A stretch of 64,000 nt of DNA from Bacteroidales bacterium (GCA_017620335.1 JAFZQO010000049.1:1-64000), one strand, 5' to 3'. Shown: positions 33,779 to 43,157, numbered from the stretch's first letter. Notes: a model not told the origin generated them from the sequence alone. Translations and numbers: made by a program.

Positions 33779-34993
33779 ATGAAGAGAACGGCATTCATAG
33801 CGGTGTTGGCGGCATTGTGCTGCGCCGGCGCGCCGGTGGCGGCGCAGGGGCCCGGGGACGGGCCCGCAAGCGCCGTGCGCGCCGGTGCCGACCGCATGAC
33901 CATAGGCTCTTTCCGGGACTCCTACACGAGTCTCGGATTCAATTCGTTCACACTCGAATGGGACTTCGTCACGCGTGGGGAAGCCGGAAGCTACTCCGCC
34001 GCATATAACCGTCCCGTATTCGCCATTGGCCTGACTTACAATACTTTAGGAGACGTGGTGTTCCGCAGTAAGAACGGACGCTACTCCGATATGGTCGCAG
34101 CGTACGGAAGCGTCTCGCGCGACCTTCTCCGCTACGGCCGTTTCTCCATGGGCTATGACCTGTCTCTGGGACTCTCCTACTCAGGAGGCTATTATCATCC
34201 CGTCACCAACAGGTCAAACTGGTTCTTCAGTTCTCCGGTGCTGATGTATGTCGCGGGAGGCGGGCATATCACTTGGGCCGTTGCCCGACGCTTCGACCTC
34301 ATTGCGGGCATCTCGGTCCGACACAATTCCAGCGCCCGCTTCGCATATCCCAACGGCGGACTGAACTACTGGGGCGGAGGCCTTTCGGCAAGATACCATT
34401 TCCAGGACCGGAAGCCCGCCGCCGGCAGGGGCTTCAGGACGCCCCGTATCTCGGAGAATCTGTACGAAAAGGGCTGGAACTATGAGATTTACGCCGGCGG
34501 AGGCGTGCACGCCTGCGCGGCGGAGTGGCTTGCCACATCCAAGACCGTGGACAAGGAGACCCTGGCCGACACACATCTGCGCCGCTGGCCCATGGCCTCG
34601 CTCGGCTTCGACGCCGTCTACCGGCTCTCCGGCCGCTTCGGCATCGGCGCCGCGGCCGACGCCTTCTACTGCTCCAACATGGAGGCCCTCAAGTGGGCCG
34701 ACAACGTCATATACGGCGAGGAGGCGGCCTCAGCCACCTCCTATGCACCTTTTTCCTTCGGCCTCGGCGCCGTGCAGGAAGTATTCTACAAGCGCACGGC
34801 ATTCTTCCTCCAGGAAGGTTTCTACCTCTACCGCAAGGCCGGAATCCACGGCTACCACGGCCGCCTCTACGAGCGCGCCGGCCTCCGGCTCTATCCCAAG
34901 GCCCTCGACCCCTTCTTCATCACCGTCTGCATCAAGGCCCACAAGTTCAAGGCCGACTACATGGACTTCACCGTCGGCCTCCGTTTCAAATAG
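33779..34993 (+). CDS. PagL-like outer membrane acyloxyacyl hydrolase (putative)
   Basis: The 404-residue protein has a signal peptide (to about PVAAQ) and many amphipathic beta strands, ending in MDFTVGLRFK, typical of an outer-membrane barrel. The segment GISVRHNSSARFAYPNGGLN matches the His-x-Ser and Asn-containing active-site region of PagL-type lipid A 3-O-deacylases, which are annotated as acyloxyacyl hydrolases in Bacteroidetes. The protein is about twice the length of classical PagL, so the assignment is tentative. It converges on the amidotransferase gene with directly adjacent stops. Confidence 0.6.
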   Translation: MKRTAFIAVLAALCCAGAPVAAQGPGDGPASAVRAGADRMTIGSFRDSYTSLGFNSFTLEWDFVTRGEAGSYSAAYNRPVFAIGLTYNTLGDVVFRSKNGRYSDMVAAYGSVSRDLLRYGRFSMGYDLSLGLSYSGGYYHPVTNRSNWFFSSPVLMYVAGGGHITWAVARRFDLIAGISVRHNSSARFAYPNGGLNYWGGGLSARYHFQDRKPAAGRGFRTPRISENLYEKGWNYEIYAGGGVHACAAEWLATSKTVDKETLADTHLRRWPMASLGFDAVYRLSGRFGIGAAADAFYCSNMEALKWADNVIYGEEAASATSYAPFSFGLGAVQEVFYKRTAFFLQEGFYLYRKAGIHGYHGRLYERAGLRLYPKALDPFFITVCIKAHKFKADYMDFTVGLRFK

Positions 34994-35743
34994 CTACTTG
35001 CGGGTACGGTCCACAAAGCAGCGGAAAAGTGCAAGCCAGGAGTCGTCGGTCTGGACCATCCTTTCGGGATGGAACTGGACGGCCAGGACGTTTTCGTACT
35101 CATAGGCCTCGACGATGCCGTCAGGGGCGTGGGCGGTGATGCGGATGCCCGGTGCCGGGTCCTTGACCGCCTGATGATGGGAGGAATTGACGGTCAGGGA
35201 GTCCTGACCGAAGAGGTCATACAGGACACTCCCCTTCTCTACGCCGATCCTGTGGTCGAAGCCCGAGTGCTTGATGATGGTGTCCACCTGGGTCGGGATG
35301 TCCTGGTAAAGGGTACCGCCCAGCACGACGTTCATCAGCTGCTCGCCGCGGCAGATGGCCAGGACAGGCTTGCCGGAGGCCAGGGCCGCCCGGGCGAAGA
35401 GAAGGTCGCTGCGGTCGCGGACCGCATCGATGCTGACGGTCTCATTCCAGACAGTCTCACCGTATTCTGCCGGATCCACGTCCGGACCGCCGGAAAAGAC
35501 TATGCCGTCCAGTTTGGCGAGCAGGCTCCCGGCCAAAGCCTGATCGTCGATGATGGGCAGGACCACAGGGATGCCTCCTGCCCTGGCTATCGCATCGGTA
35601 TAAGCGGAGGAGAGGTTTACAGCCCCGGTCGCGCTGCGTCCGCAGCTGATGCCGATCAGCGGGGCAGCCTGCTTGCTGCAGGAACAAAAAGATGTCATAA
35701 TCAATAGGGACAATAATATCGACAGTCTGGTTTTCATTGTCAT
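34994..35743 (-). CDS. Class I glutamine amidotransferase-like gamma-glutamyl hydrolase (peptidase C26)
   Basis: The 249-residue protein matches the PuuD/C26 group that splits gamma-glutamyl bonds. Catalytic residues are present: Cys131 (LAICRGEQL), His225 and Glu227 (VQFHPER). An N-terminal lipoprotein-like signal (MTSFCSCSK) suggests export, unusual for cytosolic PuuD but seen in secreted Bacteroidetes members. The substrate may be gamma-glutamyl peptides or polyglutamate. It is the last gene of an operon with the SPFH, ribbon-helix-helix and CPBP genes and overlaps the CPBP stop by four bases. Confidence 0.85.
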   Translation of the reverse strand: MTMKTRLSILLSLLIMTSFCSCSKQAAPLIGISCGRSATGAVNLSSAYTDAIARAGGIPVVLPIIDDQALAGSLLAKLDGIVFSGGPDVDPAEYGETVWNETVSIDAVRDRSDLLFARAALASGKPVLAICRGEQLMNVVLGGTLYQDIPTQVDTIIKHSGFDHRIGVEKGSVLYDLFGQDSLTVNSSHHQAVKDPAPGIRITAHAPDGIVEAYEYENVLAVQFHPERMVQTDDSWLALFRCFVDRTRK

Positions 35744-36591
35744 GCGGTTTTCCTTTTGTTGTTGAGCAATAGTATGACTGTATCTGCCAAGGCCAGGACG
35801 ATGAAGCCGGCCAGGCCTGTAATGCCGCTAAGAAGCTCCTTGTAACCAATAAGATACACGATGGGCAGGCCGCCAAGGGCATTGATGGTGCCATGGGCGA
35901 TTGCCGCCATTATGACCGAGCCGGACCTCTCGCGGATGAAGACCATCAGCGGCGTCACCAGCATGCAGAAAGCCACCATCATGAACACTCCCGCGACAGG
36001 ATGCGACGGGTAATTGTGCCCCATCAGGATGATCGGAGCGTGCCAGATGCCCCATATGACACCGATGATGAGACACTCCTTCCAGAAGCCCTTCCCTTTC
36101 AGGAGACGGTGCAGGAAACCCCGCCACGCCGACTCTTCACCAAAGGCGAACAATGCGTTGATGGTGAGCCCAGCCACAAAACCGCTCAGGAGCGTTATGA
36201 TTCCAACTCCCCAAGGTCCCAAAGACAACCCCTGAGCCTGCATCGCATCCATCGTCTGCTTCAGCGAGTCGGTGTCCGCGCCGATGGAAACGCCGGGGAA
36301 CAATGCCGAAACCGGAATCGAAAGGAGAATGGGCAGAGGGATGATCACCAGCCATCCGAGCCACCACCATTTGTTCAGGCGGAAGGAGATACCGATATCC
36401 GACAGGGGCTTCTCTCCCGTCACCAGCTGGGTCAACAGCACTGAAATCAGCGGGAAGAACATATATACGGTGGCAAACAAAAAGCCCCATACCGACTGAT
36501 AATCTATACCGCACAAGTAGAATATTCCGGCTGACAGCCAGCTGATTCCGAAGCAGAATGCCAGGAAGATGAGTATCTTTTTCTTTTCCAT
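35740..36591 (-). CDS. CPBP-family intramembrane metalloprotease
   Basis: The 283-residue protein has about seven to eight membrane helices and the three motifs of Abi/CPBP proteases: EESAWRGFL (EExxxR), IWHAPI (the His of motif 2) and IAHGTINAL (motif 3). These residues bind the catalytic zinc. Substrates are unknown. The family includes CAAX-type processing enzymes and bacteriocin-immunity proteins. It starts one base after the stop of the small ribbon-helix-helix gene and overlaps the next gene by four bases. Confidence 0.9.
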   Translation of the reverse strand: MEKKKILIFLAFCFGISWLSAGIFYLCGIDYQSVWGFLFATVYMFFPLISVLLTQLVTGEKPLSDIGISFRLNKWWWLGWLVIIPLPILLSIPVSALFPGVSIGADTDSLKQTMDAMQAQGLSLGPWGVGIITLLSGFVAGLTINALFAFGEESAWRGFLHRLLKGKGFWKECLIIGVIWGIWHAPIILMGHNYPSHPVAGVFMMVAFCMLVTPLMVFIRERSGSVIMAAIAHGTINALGGLPIVYLIGYKELLSGITGLAGFIVLALADTVILLLNNKRKTA

Positions 36592-36592
36592 A

Positions 36593-36760
36593 TCACTTGG
36601 TTTTAAGCCGGCCGCTCTTGCGCAACGCTTCGTTGATAATCCACTGCAGCTGACCGTTGGTGCTGCGGAACTCGTCCGCAGCCCAACGCTCCAGGGCTTC
36701 CATCGTCTCGGGATCGACCCTCAGGACGAAGCTCTTCACTGCATCTTTATCCTTTGCCAT
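36593..36760 (-). CDS. Arc-like ribbon-helix-helix protein, 55 aa
   Basis: This very short gene encodes a 55-residue protein starting MAKDKDAVKSFVLRVDPETM. The KSFVLRVDPETMEALERWA segment is the beta strand and first helix of an Arc/CopG fold, and STNGQLQWIINEALRKSG is the second helix. It is probably DNA-binding, although in SPFH gene clusters of Bacteroidetes such small proteins are often annotated only as 'Arc family'. It lies two bases after the SPFH stop and one base before the protease start, so it is clearly part of the operon. It is too short for many gene finders. Confidence 0.85.
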   Translation of the reverse strand: MAKDKDAVKSFVLRVDPETMEALERWAADEFRSTNGQLQWIINEALRKSGRLKTK

Positions 36761-36762
36761 GA

Positions 36763-37701
36763 TTAGTAAAGGCTACCGGAGTTGACCACCGGCTGGGCCG
36801 GCTCGTCGCCGCAGAGGACGACCAGGAGGTTGCTGACCATTGCGGCCTTGCGCTCCTCGTCGAGGTCGACGACGCCTTCAGCCTTGAGCTTGTCGAGGGC
36901 CATCTTGACCATGCTGACGGCGCCGTCGACGATCTTCTCGCGGGCTGCGATGATGGCGTCGGCCTGCTGGCGGCGCAGCATCACGGCCGCGATCTCAGGG
37001 GCGTATGCGAGGTAGTTGATGCGGGCCTCGGTGACGTGGAGGCCGGCCATGGCCAGACGCTCGTTAAGCGTTGTGACCAGCTTCTCGTTGATCTCCTCGG
37101 CATTGCTGCGCAGGGTGAGCTCGTCGGGAGTGTCGGGATTGTCGTAGGCATAGCATCCGGCCACCTGACGGAGGGCGGCATCGCTCTGGACGCGCACGAA
37201 GTTCTCGAAGGCCTGCGACAGATAGCGGGCGGAGTTGCCCTTGCCGGAAGTGGAGGAAACAGGAGCAAGCGACTGGCTGTCAATCTCGAAAAGGGCCTTG
37301 TAGGTGTCCTCAAGCTTCCAGACCAGCACCATGCCGATGAGCACCGGGTTACCGACCTTGTCGTTGACCTTGATGGGCTCCGGATTGAGGTTGCGGGCGC
37401 GGAGGCTCACGCTCTTCTTGGTCAGGAGAGGGTTGACCCAGTAGAATCCCGTCCTGGTGAACGTACCTTTATATTTACCGAAGAACAGCAGGGCCACTGC
37501 CTCGTTGGGCTCGAGCTTGATGAAGCCGTTCACGCAGAAGATGAAAGCCAGCATGAAGATGACGCCTAGGATGGCGCTGGAGGCCTGCTTGTCGGCCTTG
37601 ACGAAGAAGAATATCGCCAGGGCGAGGAGGATGACGACGATCAAAAGCTGGAGGAAACCGTTCATGACGGCGCCTTTGTAAGAGAATTCCTTGTTTTCCA
37701 T
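36763..37701 (-). CDS. SPFH/Band 7 (stomatin-like) membrane protein
   Basis: The 312-residue protein has two N-terminal hydrophobic helices (about 14-60) and an SPFH domain (about 63-240). The domain begins [20 protein letters not shown] and includes YWVNPL and the [20 protein letters not shown] type helix. The end is an oligomerising helix rich in Ala, Glu and Lys. Proteins of this family form large membrane-associated cages or scaffolds that often act with proteases. The CPBP protease two genes downstream fits that theme. The ATG at 37701 is used; an upstream frame crosses the promoter. Confidence 0.9.
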   Translation of the reverse strand: MENKEFSYKGAVMNGFLQLLIVVILLALAIFFFVKADKQASSAILGVIFMLAFIFCVNGFIKLEPNEAVALLFFGKYKGTFTRTGFYWVNPLLTKKSVSLRARNLNPEPIKVNDKVGNPVLIGMVLVWKLEDTYKALFEIDSQSLAPVSSTSGKGNSARYLSQAFENFVRVQSDAALRQVAGCYAYDNPDTPDELTLRSNAEEINEKLVTTLNERLAMAGLHVTEARINYLAYAPEIAAVMLRRQQADAIIAAREKIVDGAVSMVKMALDKLKAEGVVDLDEERKAAMVSNLLVVLCGDEPAQPVVNSGSLY

Positions 37702-37747
37702 GACTTTATGGTTTTTTGTTCGACAAAATAATATCATTTTGATATCA

Positions 37748-37778
37748 CAAAGATACGACAATTTTCCTTACTTCCAAA
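37748..37778 (-). promoter_or_regulatory. Promoter of the SPFH operon
   Basis: On the minus strand TTTG (plus 37775-37778), a 19-base spacer and TATCTTTG (plus 37748-37755). This is a textbook Bacteroides -33/-7 pair, 46 bases before the ATG. Confidence 0.75.
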
Positions 37779-37827
37779 TATTTTTTTACTTTTTTCGATA
37801 AAAACCGTCGAATCCCGGAAAAAGGGA

Positions 37828-39405
37828 TCAATATGTCGTCTTTATGCGCGAGGCGGTGAGGACGATGTCGCGCGAGGCCGCCGGGGCAGCGCCGGGCATG
37901 GCCCGCTGCTGTGGCGCGGCCACCGTTATCGTCAGCTCGTCGAACCCCTCGCCGAACGTGAAGCGGAAGCTCTCGCGGCATCCGTTGTTGAAGAGCGACA
38001 GGTAGTACGCATACAGTTCGGAGGTGTCCATCCATGTGCAGTATCCCGCCGTGGTGACGGGCGTCGTGCCCATGGTGTTGGCGTATACCGTACCACCGAA
38101 GAAAAAGGTCCTGTCGGTCGCTCCCATCAGCCAGTCGTTGAAGCCGAAGGGAATGTTATTGATGGAACTGCCGGACTCGAGCGTCAGGTACATGTTGCCG
38201 ACGGAGTCGAAACGGAAGGAGATGCCCGTGAGCCCGTAGGAGTTCTGGTGCATCCTGTAGCGCAGGGTGCGCGAAGTCACGGAAGGCTCCACGCGCGTAA
38301 CCGGGAAGGGGCGCTTAAGCGCGTACCCGGCAATCGCCGCATCGAGGTCGAAGTCCTTGTTGGGCTTGAGCTTCTTGTCGCTCATCCCATCCAGCATCTT
38401 GTAAATCAGGCTGTTGAAGCCGGCCTCGTCGCCGATCTGGCCGTTCGAGGCCACCACGAGGTCATACTCCGGGATGAGCATTATCAACTGGTTCTGGCCG
38501 CCGATGGCCCGGTAGGAGTTGCGCCTGCCCATCCATACCTGGTAGCCGTAGCCCTGGCCCTGGTCGTCCTTTTCGTTCTCCTCCTCGGAGAGCTCCGGAC
38601 GCTGGAAGATGTGCGGCGTTGTCATCGCCTCCACCCACGCCGGGTCGAGCAGCTGCTTCCCGTTCCATTTGCCCTTGTTCTTCAGGAAGATGCCGAATTT
38701 CGCCAGGTCGGAGGTCTTGGAATGCATGCCTCCGTTGCCCATGTTGCGTCCGTCGAGGTCCATCTCCCATACCACGTCCTTGATGCCAAGCGGGTCGAGC
38801 AGGCGGGGCTTCAGGTACTCGTAAAGGGTGAGTCCGGTCACGCGGGTGATGATATTGGATAGCATGTGGGAGCAGGTGATGTTGTAGGCGAAGGACGTGC
38901 CTGGCTCATGGGCGTAGTCCATGGCCAAGAAGGAACGAACCTGGTCGGTTCCGGAGCCGGGATACTGCGTGCGGGCATGGCCCGCGGACATGGTCAGAAG
39001 GTGCTCCACAGTGAGGCGTGAGAGCTCCGGGGCGGGATGCTCCGGCATCAGTTCAGGGAAGAAGTCCTGAACCTTGTCGCTGACCTTCAGCAGGCCTTCC
39101 TGCACAGCGAAGCCTACCGCGGCGCCGGTGAAGGACTTCGTAGCGGAATACATCGCATGGGGGTACTGCGGGCCGTACGGGGCCCACCAGTGCTCCGCCA
39201 CGACCTTGTCGTGCCGGAGAATCATGAGGCCGTGGACCTCGTATCCGCCCTCGTCGAGGGCCTTGAAGAAGTCCGCTATGGCTTCGGAGCGTATGCCCTC
39301 GGCCTCGGGCGTGCTGCGCGGAAGGCCATCGTCATAAGGGGTCTGCGCCGAAAGGGAGATACAGGCGAAGGCTGCAAGGATGCAGCAAAAGAGTCTCTTG
39401 ATCAT
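37828..39405 (-). CDS. Secreted serine hydrolase of the class C beta-lactamase/esterase family
   Basis: The 525-residue protein has a signal peptide (to about SLSAQ) and a beta-lactamase-like domain (about 30-340). It carries Ser87-x-x-Lys90 (YSATKSF), a Tyr-Asn motif (FAYNITCS) and a late GGQNQL segment in place of KTG. This arrangement is typical of class C-like esterases and peptidases rather than true beta-lactamases. A C-terminal beta-rich domain (about 370-525) follows. The substrate is unknown. Its ATG overlaps the stop of the upstream GltS gene. Confidence 0.88.
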   Translation of the reverse strand: MIKRLFCCILAAFACISLSAQTPYDDGLPRSTPEAEGIRSEAIADFFKALDEGGYEVHGLMILRHDKVVAEHWWAPYGPQYPHAMYSATKSFTGAAVGFAVQEGLLKVSDKVQDFFPELMPEHPAPELSRLTVEHLLTMSAGHARTQYPGSGTDQVRSFLAMDYAHEPGTSFAYNITCSHMLSNIITRVTGLTLYEYLKPRLLDPLGIKDVVWEMDLDGRNMGNGGMHSKTSDLAKFGIFLKNKGKWNGKQLLDPAWVEAMTTPHIFQRPELSEEENEKDDQGQGYGYQVWMGRRNSYRAIGGQNQLIMLIPEYDLVVASNGQIGDEAGFNSLIYKMLDGMSDKKLKPNKDFDLDAAIAGYALKRPFPVTRVEPSVTSRTLRYRMHQNSYGLTGISFRFDSVGNMYLTLESGSSINNIPFGFNDWLMGATDRTFFFGGTVYANTMGTTPVTTAGYCTWMDTSELYAYYLSLFNNGCRESFRFTFGEGFDELTITVAAPQQRAMPGAAPAASRDIVLTASRIKTTY

Positions 39406-40631
39406 ATGAGGTTCAGGAAGATGGTTATTACTCCAGTGTTGATGATGTCCACGAACATCGCCCCGATGATGGGGACTATGATGAAGGGATTGACGGCATA
39501 GTGGTACTTGAAACAGACGGCGGACATGTTGGCCATGGCGTTGGGCGTGGCGCCGAGGCCGAAGCCGCAGAGGCCGCTGCAGAGGACCGCGGCGTCGTAG
39601 TCGCGGCCGAGGGCGCGGAACGCGACAAGGGTCGCGTAAAGCGCCATGAACGCCGCCTGGGCCAGCAGGATGACGACCAGCGGCAGGACGAGGCCGGCCA
39701 GCTCCCAGAGCTTCAGGGTGGCCATGGCGATGCCCAGGAAAAGTGACAGGCAGATATTGCCCACGGAGACTATCTTATTGAGGGCAAGCCTGTCCTCATG
39801 CTTCGGGCCGAAGCAGTTCCGGATGACGGCCGCGACGATCAGCGAGCCGAAATAGGTCGGGAAAGTGATGCCCGTCAGGGCCAGGAGTTTGCTGAGGCCC
39901 ATGCCCAGGGCCATTGCCAGAACCAGCTGATAGACTGCCTTGGTATAGTCGCGGAAGGAGCGCTCGTCGCTGACGACGCGCCCTTCGCGCCTCTCCGGCG
40001 CCGCCTCGCTGGCCTCGATGTCAAGAAGGACGTCCTTCGAGCCGGAAGGCTCGGCCAGCGCGTGCCGGCGCACCAGAAGCTCCCCTATCGGGCCGCCGAT
40101 CAGCGAGCCTGCTACGAGGCCGAAGGTCGCGGCGGCCATAGTGACCGACGCGGCGCCCCGCAGCCCAAGCTGCTCCAGCACCGGAGAGAAGCCGCCGGCG
40201 GTTCCGTGGCCGCCGCACATCGGGATCGACCCCGCCGCCATGCCGATGAGCGGGTCCAACCCCATCTCCCTGGCGATGCCCACGGAAAGGAGGTTCTGGA
40301 CGATTATCAGCACCGCTACCAGCACGACCATCATCACCAGCGGGCGTCCTCCCCTCTTCAGCATCCTCAGGTCGGACTGGAAACCCACCGAAGTGAAGAA
40401 CAGCATCATGCAGAGGTCCTTTATGGTCCCGTCGAAATCGAAATCCACCTTCAGGGCGGCGTGGAGCGCCAGCGTCAGCAGGGATACGACGAGGCCTCCA
40501 GATACAGGCGCCGGGATGCACAAACGCTTGAGGAAGCGGATATTCCGGGTAAAGAACATCCCCAGGAGCAGGGCCGCAACGCCCACCCCCGCGGTCATAT
40601 ACATATCAAGCACGACCTTATCCATAAACAT
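39402..40631 (-). CDS. gltS: Sodium/glutamate symporter GltS
   Basis: This inner-membrane sodium-coupled glutamate transporter has 409 residues and about ten helices in two inverted halves. Family landmarks are the first pore loop (AAGSIPMCGGHGTAGGFSPVL) and the second (SGLCGFGLGATPNAMANM), plus CIPAPVSGGLV near the start. Length matches E. coli GltS (401). The start may be Met1 or Met3. It is followed by the serine hydrolase with an ATGA overlap. Confidence 0.93.
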   Translation of the reverse strand: MFMDKVVLDMYMTAGVGVAALLLGMFFTRNIRFLKRLCIPAPVSGGLVVSLLTLALHAALKVDFDFDGTIKDLCMMLFFTSVGFQSDLRMLKRGGRPLVMMVVLVAVLIIVQNLLSVGIAREMGLDPLIGMAAGSIPMCGGHGTAGGFSPVLEQLGLRGAASVTMAAATFGLVAGSLIGGPIGELLVRRHALAEPSGSKDVLLDIEASEAAPERREGRVVSDERSFRDYTKAVYQLVLAMALGMGLSKLLALTGITFPTYFGSLIVAAVIRNCFGPKHEDRLALNKIVSVGNICLSLFLGIAMATLKLWELAGLVLPLVVILLAQAAFMALYATLVAFRALGRDYDAAVLCSGLCGFGLGATPNAMANMSAVCFKYHYAVNPFIIVPIIGAMFVDIINTGVITIFLNLI

Positions 40632-40734
40632 CCGTCCGTTTTGCCTTTCCTACAAAAATACTCATTCCGCCGCTCAATTCAAAGCTCCGGACTTCCTTCA
40701 TTTCCACTGCTCACAAAACTGTGCGGATTGTTGA

Positions 40735-40764
40735 TTGTACAATCCCGGAAAAGATGTATCTTTG
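40735..40764 (+). promoter_or_regulatory. Promoter of the DUF486 gene
   Basis: TTG at 40735-40737, 19 bases, TATCTTTG at 40757-40764, then 26 bases to the ATG. Confidence 0.65.
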
Positions 40765-40790
40765 CGCCCCGAAATCAGCAATCAAACAAC

Positions 40791-41159
40791 ATGCAGGGTA
40801 TTTGGACCATATTGATGCTCATCTGCTCGAACATCTTCATGACGTTCGCATGGTACGGGCACCTCAAACTGAATGAAATGAAGATATCCACGGGCTGGCC
40901 GCTCATCCTGGTCATCCTGTTCTCCTGGGGCATAGCATTCTTCGAGTACTGCCTCACCGTCCCGGCCAACCGCATCGGTTACTCCCTCAACGGCGGTCCG
41001 TTCAGCCTCATCCAGCTCAAGGTCATCCAGGAAGTCATCTCCCTGACGGTCTTCTCCATCATCATCACCTTCGTCTTCAAGGGCCAGGCCATCCACTGGA
41101 ACCACGTCGCATCCTTCGCCTGCATCATCCTCGCCGTCTTCTTCGCCTTCCTGAAGTAG
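40791..41159 (+). CDS. DUF486 family small membrane protein
   Basis: The 122-residue protein has four hydrophobic helices and the family signature FAWYGHLK, FEYCLTVPANRIGY and SLIQLKVIQEVISL. It is related to the small DMT transporters but has no known substrate. The start at 40791 (MQGIWTILMLI) is chosen; the open frame continues far upstream through the antisense of gltS and is not coding there. It is a single gene with its own promoter. Confidence 0.88.
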   Translation: MQGIWTILMLICSNIFMTFAWYGHLKLNEMKISTGWPLILVILFSWGIAFFEYCLTVPANRIGYSLNGGPFSLIQLKVIQEVISLTVFSIIITFVFKGQAIHWNHVASFACIILAVFFAFLK

Positions 41160-41491
41160 CCATCCCCCACCTCGTTTTCCGGGAGTTCCAGTCCTCATCA
41201 TTGCTTTCCGGAGCCCTTCCAGCGGAACCGGGCCCAAAAATACTACTTCCCGGGCCCAAACACCCTCTTTCCTCGCCAAAGGGGCCCCAAAAGCTTATTC
41301 CCAGGCCCGCATTCTCTCCTTTTCTGAATGGGTGCGGTAGGTGGCAAGGGCAACTGTGGTAGGTGGAAACCCTTTTATTCCACCTACCGCAACAGTTCTG
41401 CACATATCGGTCCTGTCCGCAAGGTTGACGGGAATAAAGGGTACCCTGCGGGAAAAGGGAGACGGAGGAGGAAGGGAGGAGGGAGGGAGGG
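41160..41491. other. Intergenic region with 12-mer repeats and a G-rich purine tract
   Basis: No gene is seen. TGCGGTAGGTGG at 41333-41344, TGTGGTAGGTGG at 41355-41366 and an inverted TGCGGTAGGTGG at 41380-41391 make a small repeat cluster; the last two can form a stem. GGGCCCAAA occurs twice near 41237 and 41262. From about 41450 a purine-only tract leads into a G-run series (GGGAGGAGGGAGGGAGGG, about 41474-41491) at the 3' end of the PhzF gene. Confidence 0.55.
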
Positions 41492-42280
41492 TCAGAGGTC
41501 GAAGGGGATGTCGCCTGACATGAAGAGGCGGGCGGAGCCGGTGATGAAGACGCGCGGTCCCGCGAGGCGGACACGGAGGGTGCCGCCGCGGCGGGAGAGC
41601 TGCCGGGCGGTCATCTCAGTCCGTCCGAGCCGCGCCGCCCAGAGGGGCGTCAGATAAGTGTGCGCGCTGCCGGTGACAGGGTCCTCCGGAACGTCCAGCT
41701 TGGGATAGAAGCACCTCGACACGAAGTCGTAAGTATCCGATACCGCGGTGATGACGAAGCCGCGGCCTTCGACTAGCCTAATCAACTCATAGTCAGGGAC
41801 GAATGCCTGCACGGCTTCCTCCGAAGGCATGATGACTATCATGTCTCCGCCGTCGTAGAAGGCCTCGACGGCAAGGCCGCCGGAGGCCGCCAGGATTTCC
41901 GGGCTGACGGGCACGGGCTTGAAGGGCCCCACCGGGAAATCCATGGTGTATCCACCTTCTGCGGAAGCCCTCACTTTCAGTTCCCCGCTCAGGGTATGGA
42001 AATGCATTTCCGGGACGCCCGGATCCACGAAGTGATGGATTACGAAGGAAGTCGCCAGCGTAGCATGACCGCACAGCTCGACCTCCCCGCCGGGAGTGAA
42101 CCATTTCAGGTCATACTCCCCCGCCCCGCGCCGGACGACGAAGGCGGTCTCGGAGTAATTGTTCTCGATGGCTATACTCTGCATCAGCTCCGCGGGAGGC
42201 ATGGAAACGCACGGAAGAACCGCCGCCGGATTGCCGGCAAACAGTTCTTCCGTAAAAGCGTCGACGATATATTGTTTCAT
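41492..42280 (-). CDS. PhzF-family isomerase/epimerase-like protein
   Basis: The 262-residue protein starts MKQYIVDAFTEELFAGNPAAV, the usual PhzF N-terminus. It has the catalytic Glu in NNYSETAFVV and the paired motifs ELCGHATLAT and EDPVTGSAHTYL of the two diaminopimelate-epimerase-like halves. The reaction is unknown. It follows folD by 22 bases at the end of the purine cluster but has no evident purine role. The internal ATG is chosen because the first seven residues of the longer frame are not conserved-looking. Confidence 0.9.
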   Translation of the reverse strand: MKQYIVDAFTEELFAGNPAAVLPCVSMPPAELMQSIAIENNYSETAFVVRRGAGEYDLKWFTPGGEVELCGHATLATSFVIHHFVDPGVPEMHFHTLSGELKVRASAEGGYTMDFPVGPFKPVPVSPEILAASGGLAVEAFYDGGDMIVIMPSEEAVQAFVPDYELIRLVEGRGFVITAVSDTYDFVSRCFYPKLDVPEDPVTGSAHTYLTPLWAARLGRTEMTARQLSRRGGTLRVRLAGPRVFITGSARLFMSGDIPFDL

Positions 42281-42302
42281 AGTCAAGTATCTGGGAATCA
42301 AA

Positions 42303-43157
42303 CTATTCCTGCATGCGGGAGAGGTAGCAGGAGATGGTGTTCTGCATGAGCATGGCGATGGTCATGGGGCCTACGCCGCCGGGGACGGGGGTGATCCAGG
42401 AGGCGACGGGCTCGCAGGAGGCGAAGTCCACGTCGCCGCAGAGCTTGCCCTCGGCGTTGCGGTTCATGCCGACGTCGATGACCACCGTTCCGGGCTTCAG
42501 CATGTCGCCGGTCACGAGGCCGGCCTTGCCGACGGCCACCACGAGTATGTCGGCGAGGCGCGTCACGGCGCCGAGGTCGGCCGTGCGAGAATGCGCGATG
42601 ACGACCGTGGCGTTGCGGTCGAGCAGGAGCTTCGCGACGGGCTTGCCGACGATGTTGCTACGACCCACCACCACGGCGGTCTTGCCCTGGATGGAGACGC
42701 CCGTGCTGTCGATCAGGCGGATGACTCCTGCGGGCGTACAGGGCACGATGCAGTCCTTGCCGAGCCACAGGCCGCTGACGTTTCCAGGGTGGAATCCGTC
42801 CACGTCCTTCTCGCGAGCGATGGCGTCGATAACCTTCTCTTCATCAATATGCTTAGGCAGCGGCAGCTGAACCAGTACTCCATCCACCGCGGGATCCTCG
42901 TTAAGCGCCTTGATCTGCTCAAGCAGGGTCTCTTCAGTCGTGTCGGCCGGCATCTCGATCAGCCTGGAATCCATGCCTGTATAGGCCGCGGCCTTGACCT
43001 TGTTGCGGACGTAAACCTGGCTCGCGGGGTTCTCCCCCACGATGATGACGCACAGGCAGGGCTTGCGGCCGAACCTGGCCTCAAGCTCCTCCACCTTCGC
43101 GCGGGCCTCGTCCTTCACCGCCGCGCTCAGCGCCTTTCCATCAATAATCTTTCCCAT
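42303..43157 (-). CDS. folD: Bifunctional methylenetetrahydrofolate dehydrogenase/cyclohydrolase
   Basis: This enzyme interconverts 5,10-methylene- and 10-formyl-tetrahydrofolate, feeding the formyl steps of PurN and PurH encoded just upstream. The 284 residues begin [17 protein letters not shown] and include [18 protein letters not shown] (catalytic Lys in YVRNK), [33 protein letters not shown] (NADP-binding) and [16 protein letters not shown]. The start at 43157 excludes a 25-residue extension across the purD-folD hairpin. Confidence 0.96.
   Translation of the reverse strand: MGKIIDGKALSAAVKDEARAKVEELEARFGRKPCLCVIIVGENPASQVYVRNKVKAAAYTGMDSRLIEMPADTTEETLLEQIKALNEDPAVDGVLVQLPLPKHIDEEKVIDAIAREKDVDGFHPGNVSGLWLGKDCIVPCTPAGVIRLIDSTGVSIQGKTAVVVGRSNIVGKPVAKLLLDRNATVVIAHSRTADLGAVTRLADILVVAVGKAGLVTGDMLKPGTVVIDVGMNRNAEGKLCGDVDFASCEPVASWITPVPGGVGPMTIAMLMQNTISCYLSRMQE

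Noticed and set aside
39798..40790. N-terminal extension of the DUF486 frame
   Set aside because: It lies antisense to gltS and is rich in Arg/Gln/Pro without homology. A promoter and an ATG at 40791 give a standard DUF486 start.
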